This document shows positions 14,301 to 19,358 of a stretch of 19,358 nucleotides of DNA, piece after piece. The notes beneath the pieces were generated by a model that worked only from the letters and a program-made list of their open reading frames with translations, was not told the origin of the DNA and ran no database searches. Location: assembly GCA_048421225.1 (NCBI GenBank), contig DBFNRV010000097.1, forward strand, positions 1 to 19,358, in the 5' to 3' direction. Position numbers and translations under genes: made by a program. Position 1 is the stretch's first letter. Every line of letters starts with the position of its first letter. Origin of the DNA: UMGS946 sp048421225. Its GTDB lineage: Bacteria > Bacillota > Clostridia > Christensenellales > CAG-138.

Positions 14301-15340
14301 AGGAAGGCGCGGCCGAAATGCATATTGAAATAGACAAGAACGAAGCGCTGAAATACGGCCTTACCATAGCTCAGGTATATAGCGAAATATCTGCCGCGCT
14401 TTCAAACGAAACTACGGCCACAACGGTTACGCTTGAGGATAAGAACTATCCCGTTGTCGTTGCGAAGGATGAAAAGATGCGGCTTGATATTGACAGTCTT
14501 ATGGACTATGAGCTTACCGTAACCGTAGATGGACAGGAACAGACGATTAAGCTATCTAAGATAGCTAAACTGAGCGAAACCACCGGATATACCTCCATAT
14601 CCCATGATAATTTCGTAAGATATGTTACGGTTACAGCCGATATAGACGCTGGCCATAACGCCGGACTCATCGGGCGCCAGATAGAGTCCAAGCTCGCGGA
14701 TTACAATATGCCGGAAGGCTATTATATAGCGGACGAGGGGGAAAACAAGCTCGTAACCGAGGCTATGAACGACGTGGTAATGATGATACTGCTTGCCGTG
14801 GTGCTTATCTATGCGATAATGGCGGCCCAGTTCCAATCGCTGCTTTCGCCGTTTATCGTGCTCTTTACAATACCGCTGGCCTTTACCGGAGGAATCCTTA
14901 TGCTATGGATCTGCGGGTTTAATCTAAGCATTATAGCGCTGCTTGGCATGCTGGTGCTTGTCGGCGTAGTGGTAAACAACGGAATAGTGTTCGTAGACTA
15001 CACAAACCAGCTTAGAAAACAGGGCATGGAAAAACGTGAGGCGCTGATACAGGCGGGCAAGGACCGTCTGCGCCCGATTCTTATGACGGCGCTTACCACA
15101 ATACTGGGGCTGTTTACAATGCTTTTGGGAGTTGGCACAGGCACGGATATGCTTCAGCCGATGGCGGCGGTAATCGTGGGAGGCCTGGCTTACGCCACCC
15201 TGCTTACCCTGTTGTTTGTCCCGATTTTATACGACTGGCTGTGCAAAAAGCCCCCGAAGGTCGTTGACATAGGCGAGAAGGACGAGGATGAGGAGGAATC
15301 AAGGGCAGTGGCAACCGAAAGCTTAACGGATAATATATAA
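11330..15340 (+). CDS. RND efflux transporter with inserted coiled-coil domain
   Basis: The protein has 1336 residues. The ATG at 11330 lies 7 bases after TGGAGG; an in-frame TTG at 11291 is rejected. The start (KYSVKRPMTVIMA, then TDLLPSMDFPYIVV) and the C-terminal block (VVVNNGIVFVDYTNQLRKQG, then LRPILMTALTTILG) mark the HAE-type RND family, closest in pattern to the Gram-positive SwrC/YerP-like pumps. Two halves each have one membrane helix, a large outside domain and five or more helices. The TM4 motif reads VDNS (D701, N702), where AcrB has two aspartates, and TM10 has NNG (1216-1218) where AcrB has its lysine. Family members have about 1020-1070 residues. The excess is a glutamine- and glutamate-rich coiled coil (about 207-491) inserted in the first outside domain, just before the segment MADNFSLPAGYLTDGG. 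No membrane-fusion-protein gene is adjacent. Confidence 0.93.
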   Translation: MLPKYSVKRPMTVIMAIMLVIVLGVIAFTNMTTDLLPSMDFPYIVVLTTYGGASPEKVESVVTEPFESAVSTLGGIENVSSISAENMSMLILEFSYGVDMDSTMIELNSRIDMVTAQLDDSVSQPVYMKINPDMLPVMVISVANEGMNEIDTSLFVSENVIPALERVSGVASVSASGLVEEEILVTLSTDKINKLNDRILGTVDGELLKAQQQLRDAEDELGSQMELLSSQEKEQRDKLNSAQNALNSGMSQVEDGLEQIGTGRNQLEQQLQSLREQRSQLEALIQGVERMPQLELAIAAAQAAVDQIEMGIPSAREELDRLIERRAALQAELDALEDIPENAGARAELIRQIEALDTAIDTAEDVLRRLEERLPDLKSTLEELIGQKQMLDEALAALGNPTEDELNIMLGQLDDGIATCESMLLELNGQEDTLNKTQTDLIAKQNELKSGKSRLESELSKARDLLSEAQAQLDASQAEFEQSRDEAYEKADIGGIITPEMISSILMADNFSLPAGYLTDGGIRYAVKIGDPFSSVDEIAGLELFTSEAGGIGAVKLSDVADVGISDNSGEAYVKLNGGNGVLMTVEKQSNVSTSEVSHGLLEAMDQLRAEYSGLNIAPLMDQGIYIDVVIDSVISNLLMGGLLAIIILMVFLRSVRSTFIVAVSIPISLMLAVVLMYFTGVNLNILSLAGLALGVGMLVDNSIVTIENIYRMRLMGMPAAKAALRGARQISGPVFASTLTTVCVFLPIVFTQGITRELFVDMGLTIAYSLLASLVVALTLVPALSSTMLKKKEQQISKKHEKTANAYGKLLSYTLKHKLPTMIIVVALLGLSVLAVFNMGTEFIPESDFSEVTVTVTPEDENIEDEDLRAMSDELMQRIMDMDSVSAVGAMQSVSMMGMSSGGLSMYVVLEEDRDFTSMDFSQRVIDIADDLPCSISANTAMSNMTSFLGSGLSYQICGDDLEELRRVATDVMNMIADVEGTYNVSSGVEEGAAEMHIEIDKNEALKYGLTIAQVYSEISAALSNETTATTVTLEDKNYPVVVAKDEKMRLDIDSLMDYELTVTVDGQEQTIKLSKIAKLSETTGYTSISHDNFVRYVTVTADIDAGHNAGLIGRQIESKLADYNMPEGYYIADEGENKLVTEAMNDVVMMILLAVVLIYAIMAAQFQSLLSPFIVLFTIPLAFTGGILMLWICGFNLSIIALLGMLVLVGVVVNNGIVFVDYTNQLRKQGMEKREALIQAGKDRLRPILMTALTTILGLFTMLLGVGTGTDMLQPMAAVIVGGLAYATLLTLLFVPILYDWLCKKPPKVVDIGEKDEDEEESRAVATESLTDNI

Positions 15341-15535
15341 CTACTGGGGCATGAGGCGAACGCATTTTAGCGCTAAGCGCGGAATTGAGTTTACCCTGCC
15401 CTTTGCCAAGGAATACCACCGTTTTTCTAAAATAGTCTTTCTCTGCAGCGCTAGGGGCGCAGTAGCAATGCGTTAACAGATGCCTAGAAGGGCGTAAGGC
15501 TTCTTGAGCCAAACTGTTGTTTATGGCGTTAAGGG
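15341..15535. other. Non-coding stretch after the RND gene
   Basis: I see no gene here. A 10-bp palindrome TTAGCGCTAA lies at 15367-15376 with no T-run after it. The transcript probably continues to the hairpin at 15536-15569. Confidence 0.4.
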
Positions 15536-15569
15536 AACATGGATGCGGAGAATACCCCGCATCCATGTT
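15536..15569. terminator. Long hairpin between convergent genes
   Basis: AACATGGATGCGG pairs perfectly with CCGCATCCATGTT (13 bp) around an 8-base loop. It lies between the RND gene and the convergent large secreted protein gene, about 195 bases after the RND stop and about 64 bases after the other. Downstream sequence is T-rich only on the + strand (ATTATAT), so it is a weak intrinsic terminator for RND and possibly also for the - strand gene. Confidence 0.6.
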
Positions 15570-15632
15570 ATTATATCCGTCATGCCCTGTTCGGAAGTCG
15601 TGTATCAGCAAAAGCGCCTCGTTGCATATAAC

Positions 15633-18600
15633 TTATTTGTTTGCGTTGCGCCTGAGCCAGAGAAGCCTGTCTATCGGCCTTATCTCGGGTTCGATAGCGT
15701 GATAGCGGCTTGAGCTGGACGCAAGGCTTGGCATGGAATCGGGTTCTCCCGAGTCGTTTCCATACAGCATTATAACCGCATAGTTGTTAGCGGCGTCAAA
15801 ATCAAGTTCTTGAGTGACAGCGTCAACATAAAGGGCTTTTGTATGCTCCAGAGACCTGTTCATGCGGAATATGTACAGCCTACTCCGGCCGCCTACTATC
15901 GATATGCTGTCGCTTGACTGGGAGGGCTGTGCTTCCCTGTCGTTTTCAAGTATATTTACGGTGGTTGTAGCCGTAACATTCGAGTTGTTAGCTACCTTGG
16001 CGACGATAACCGCATTGTTATCTACGGTATACAGATTTGCCTTTACATCCAGGTCGGTCTTGCCTAAAGTAACGGTTTCCGTATTATCCTCTGGATAGCG
16101 GTCGTTTATAGCTGTCACCGTAAAGCTCACCTCGGTCATTTCACCAATGTTAGGTATGGTTACGTCCATCTCTATGTACTGCGATTCGCCCGGTTTCATA
16201 CTGCATGGCACGCTGCCCTGATAATAGATCGTGTCTCCGTTGTACACCTTAACTTCAAGGCTGCTTAGCACGCTTTCGGTTGAGTTTGTAACCCTGAAGG
16301 CAATGGGCTGCACACCGTTGTTGCGGGCATAGTCGTAGGCGCCTACATAATCAAGGGTGACATTTGATCTCTCTCCTGCGTTTGCAAATATGAGCGAGTG
16401 CATGGTTTCGTCATTTCCAACATCGGTACTGTTGTTCATAATAAATTTCCAGGTTCCGTCCGAGGATATCAAGGCATCCATATACTCAACTGAATCCTCC
16501 ATGAGTTCGGCCACCTTTATCGGCGCGCCCCAGTTTTCTCCCTTTTTAACCGAAACATACAGGCCGTACTGGTCGCCGTTCATTCCTGTCCAGGCTATTG
16601 CCGTTTTGCTATAATCGGGGGATACGAGCATCCTGTAGGACGAGTTTATTTCATTTGCCTGCCCAGGGTTTATCAAAGCGGCGGTCTTATACTTGTGGTC
16701 ATACTCATATACGCAACCATCCTTATACCAGTATAGATGGCTGCCCTTATATTGAATTGCAAAGCCGCCTTCGCTGTCTGCAATTTCGGTCATACCGCAC
16801 TCGGCTTTACTGTCGGTGACTTCATATATATAAGTCGATCCGTCGCCGCGGGTGCACACGGCCGAGATATGGAGCTCGCCGTTTATAAGTTCCGCGTCGA
16901 GCTCGGTTATGGGATATTCGCTTGAGCATATCTTTTCCGGTTCCGACCACGTCGTCTGCCCGTTACTCCCGCGGATTTCCCAGCTGGCCATGATGCTGTA
17001 ACTGCCGCTGTTTGAAAGAATATCGGTGCTGTCGGTATTTGCCCATACTGCTACGGTTGTCCCCCGCTCATCGTCAAACGCCAGCACAGGATATGCGTCA
17101 AGTGTATCGTTGTTGGTTAACACCGTCTTATCAACGAATTCCTTACCATCAAACCGCGCAACGCATATTTCCAGCTGGGACGCCGCCGCCTCCATTATGT
17201 CCTCAACCGAGCCCTTTACCAGCGTGTCCTTCTGCTTTTGCCAAATGACATACAGCTCGTCGCCTACTCCGGTTTCAATTCTTGCAAACATATCGGAAGT
17301 CCCCGTGTCCCATATAGCCTTTGGCGTAGACCAAGAATCTCCCTTCATTACGGAGTATTTTAAAACTACTCCGTCCTCAGCATCGCGCTTGAGATCGTTT
17401 TCATGGAATATAATGACCTGCTTGCCATCGTATTCTGCGATCTTAGGGATTGAATTGGGCATTATCCAATCCTGCAGGGAGGTCATGTAATCCACATCCA
17501 CGCTCTTTAGGCTTGCGTCTTTGCTTAGAGGCCGTATGCTCTTCATCCTGCCGTTCCATGCCGTGGTCTTGCGCGCGTAATCCCTTGAGGCCACTTTGAT
17601 ATCCGCAGGATCCATCTGTAGTTCATTAAAATCCGGCATTCCCTTATCAGAGGTCAAGGTGAATATGTCCCAGCCAAAAAACTTGTGTTCCCAGTTGAGG
17701 ATAAAGATGATATAGGCTTTAAGGCTAAGGCCAAGATCAACCGTAAACTTTACAGGCGGCTTAAATTTTAATTTTGCCCCAAGCTTTCCTTCTACTCCAA
17801 CTGTGGCAATTCGCGATACGCCAACGCCGCAGCCGGCGGATAGAGAAGCGCCTAGTGTGATATCGGGGATTTGAAAATCGTTTCCCGAATAAAATAAGGG
17901 CCATACCATATTTAGGTTGACTGGTTCAATTCCAAAGTCCACGTATACGGGTATGAAAAGCGGTCCCAATAAGTATTGTTGCGAGATAGTGTATTTTGCG
18001 CCGCCCGTTATTATGATTCCGCCATCCTGACTCGCCAAATTCCCGTTTCTGTAAAAAATTGCCTCATAATATCCAAAGCAATTTATATTCGTTTTCCAGC
18101 TTTTATTCAGTTCATACTTTCCATCTATCAGCTGATAGCCCTGCTGCTGAATATCTTTAAGTCGATTGTACTCATCCTTTGCCTTTCGAAAGTCATCCTT
18201 AGACTTTGTATAGCTGTTCTTTAGTGTTGTCCAGAACATCTCGTTGCTCTCGCCAGGTACACTTTTTGTTATATTGATAGCGAGCCTGATTTTCACATTG
18301 CCATCGGGCTGCGTATTGCAGTTAAAAGTTACGGGTAAAAGCGGAAGTGAAGCGCTAATAGCGTTTGGAAACAGATTATTGCCATTTGTATCGAGTGACC
18401 CGCTGAAATCCTCGGTAAGTGTTATTTGCTCCGGCATATTTATTAGTCCGGTTTCAGGCTCCGGCTCTGTTCCAGGACTCGTAGGCGCGGGCGTTTGGGC
18501 ACCCGGGCGAGGGGTAACCACTGTGGGTTGGCGGCTTACCGTAATTTTAAGCTCCACGGGATCCGACTCCGCTCCATCAGCCGAAACCATTTTTACATAT

Positions 18601-19211
18601 ATTGGAGCATCGTCAACCATATCATTCACTGGCGAAAAGCTATACAATTCACCGTCCCATTGTACATTTTCAAGTGGTTTATCATGCTGCGTAAAGATAA
18701 AGGAACCCTCTTTATGATCCTGCCAGTCCCCGTTTAGCTTGATCTCACAGCGTTGTAGCTCGCCTTCATAACTAAAGTGCAGTCCCTGCGTGCGCAGGTC
18801 ATAAAGGGTGTTGACTTCAGCGGCCATGCTTATGTAAGGCTTTCCGTCGTTTCCCAGCCGCTCAAGAAGGATATAGCAGTACCCCTGAGATTCAAGCCGC
18901 TTGATCACGCTGTTTGTCTTGTACCCTGACGCGCTTATAGTTATAGTTTCCACAACCTCGTCCGGAGAGTATATAGTGGCAACGCCATTTTCATCGGTCA
19001 GATTCCTATTGCCCAGTGATTCAACGGTGGCCTGGCACACGGGGCTAAGGGTTTCAGCATCCGCAACTACTACTGTAAAGCTGTCATACTTTAGATCATA
19101 ATCAAGGGGCTTCCCCTTGAACCTGACGGCCTCATCCCTTACTGCAGAGGTTGGAATGATAGCCAAAGCCATAACCAATACCATAATTATACATATAAGT
19201 TTCTTAACCAT
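15633..19211 (-). CDS. Large secreted multidomain protein, unknown function
   Basis: The protein has 1192 residues. The ATG at 19211 is preferred because GGGGGGAG lies 7 bases upstream; an in-frame ATG at 19235 is before that site. It has a signal peptide (1-23). Residues about 44-117 resemble a carboxypeptidase-regulatory-like Ig domain (SFTVVVADAETL, then NLTDENGVATIYSPDE and SASGYKT). A second Ig-like region (130-222) follows, then a Pro/Thr linker (226-251), a large beta region (252-545) with a short charged helix (about 328-358), and beta-propeller-like repeats (about 585-900) with pairs such as DSWSTPKAI, TTWSEPEKI and NWGAPIKVAE, reminiscent of sialidase/BNR-type blades. A CARDB-like domain (about 949-1045) and a last beta region complete it. 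No LPxTG tail, SLH or choline-binding repeats are visible. Its role may be carbohydrate or protein binding, which I cannot confirm. No enzyme catalytic motif was recognised. Confidence 0.85.
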   Translation of the reverse strand: MVKKLICIIMVLVMALAIIPTSAVRDEAVRFKGKPLDYDLKYDSFTVVVADAETLSPVCQATVESLGNRNLTDENGVATIYSPDEVVETITISASGYKTNSVIKRLESQGYCYILLERLGNDGKPYISMAAEVNTLYDLRTQGLHFSYEGELQRCEIKLNGDWQDHKEGSFIFTQHDKPLENVQWDGELYSFSPVNDMVDDAPIYVKMVSADGAESDPVELKITVSRQPTVVTPRPGAQTPAPTSPGTEPEPETGLINMPEQITLTEDFSGSLDTNGNNLFPNAISASLPLLPVTFNCNTQPDGNVKIRLAINITKSVPGESNEMFWTTLKNSYTKSKDDFRKAKDEYNRLKDIQQQGYQLIDGKYELNKSWKTNINCFGYYEAIFYRNGNLASQDGGIIITGGAKYTISQQYLLGPLFIPVYVDFGIEPVNLNMVWPLFYSGNDFQIPDITLGASLSAGCGVGVSRIATVGVEGKLGAKLKFKPPVKFTVDLGLSLKAYIIFILNWEHKFFGWDIFTLTSDKGMPDFNELQMDPADIKVASRDYARKTTAWNGRMKSIRPLSKDASLKSVDVDYMTSLQDWIMPNSIPKIAEYDGKQVIIFHENDLKRDAEDGVVLKYSVMKGDSWSTPKAIWDTGTSDMFARIETGVGDELYVIWQKQKDTLVKGSVEDIMEAAASQLEICVARFDGKEFVDKTVLTNNDTLDAYPVLAFDDERGTTVAVWANTDSTDILSNSGSYSIMASWEIRGSNGQTTWSEPEKICSSEYPITELDAELINGELHISAVCTRGDGSTYIYEVTDSKAECGMTEIADSEGGFAIQYKGSHLYWYKDGCVYEYDHKYKTAALINPGQANEINSSYRMLVSPDYSKTAIAWTGMNGDQYGLYVSVKKGENWGAPIKVAELMEDSVEYMDALISSDGTWKFIMNNSTDVGNDETMHSLIFANAGERSNVTLDYVGAYDYARNNGVQPIAFRVTNSTESVLSSLEVKVYNGDTIYYQGSVPCSMKPGESQYIEMDVTIPNIGEMTEVSFTVTAINDRYPEDNTETVTLGKTDLDVKANLYTVDNNAVIVAKVANNSNVTATTTVNILENDREAQPSQSSDSISIVGGRSRLYIFRMNRSLEHTKALYVDAVTQELDFDAANNYAVIMLYGNDSGEPDSMPSLASSSSRYHAIEPEIRPIDRLLWLRRNANK

Positions 19212-19358
19212 AATTAAACTCCCCCCAAAAATCATTGATGTTACAAAGTAGAATCATATATGTATCATAAGCTTGCCAACGGAATCTCCCCCTTTCTTAC
19301 GTACAAACAGGGCCCTAAAAAATACGGTTCATGAACCAAAAGGCAATATAAATGTACT
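19212..19358. other. Upstream region of the large secreted protein gene
   Basis: No gene is visible. A possible - strand promoter is TTGGCA (19279-19274) with TATGAT (19258-19253), but the spacer is only 15 bases, so it is weak. A perfect 12-bp palindrome GGTTCATGAACC lies at 19326-19337 and could be an operator site. A purine-rich GAAAGGGGGAG block on the - strand (about 19285-19295) looks like a second ribosome binding site without a good start after it. Confidence 0.35.

Overview
The window looks like chromosomal DNA from an anaerobic Firmicute of the Clostridia. The reasons are strong AGGAGG-type ribosome binding sites, heavy use of ATA and AGG codons, Gram-positive signal peptides, two sortase-type C-terminal tails (xPxTG, then a hydrophobic segment and basic residues), and an ABC exporter typical of low-GC Gram-positives. 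I cannot name a genus. I see no tRNA, rRNA, insertion sequence or prophage gene.

Left part (1-4204, + strand): a cell-surface cluster. A membrane-anchored protein with a cytoplasmic N-terminus and an outside beta domain (269-1105) is followed by two secreted proteins (1229-1831 and 1879-3387) that end in the same roughly 165-residue domain, with two cysteines at identical spacing. The second also carries an InlB/Flg_new-type repeat. After a strong hairpin, a textbook promoter drives a fourth surface protein (3552-4166) with a TPGTG sorting-like tail, closed by an intrinsic terminator.

Middle part (4205-6900): about 1.2 kb without genes holds a decaying CRISPR array with subtype I-C-type repeats and no cas genes in view. 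A sortase-anchored (PPQTGD) secreted protein follows on the - strand (5476-6639), with a strong promoter, a hairpin-rich leader and a strong terminator. It is divergent from a pair of GNAT acetyltransferases on the + strand (6901-8085). The intergenic space contains overlapping palindromes.

Right part (8086-19358): a two-gene ABC exporter (- strand, 8451-10741) faces away from an unusually large RND transporter (11330-15340) across a 590-base regulatory region. That region has overlapping divergent promoters, a symmetric 9-bp inverted repeat and a run of GC-rich hairpins. The RND protein carries about 285 residues of coiled coil inserted into its first extracytoplasmic domain, and no membrane-fusion-protein gene lies beside it. 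A 13-bp hairpin separates it from a convergent gene for a 1192-residue secreted, multidomain protein without a recognisable wall anchor (15633-19211).

The general theme is the cell envelope: wall-attached or secreted beta-rich proteins plus two exporters. The most interesting items are the RND/coiled-coil architecture, the paired Cys2 surface domain, and the eroded orphan CRISPR array.
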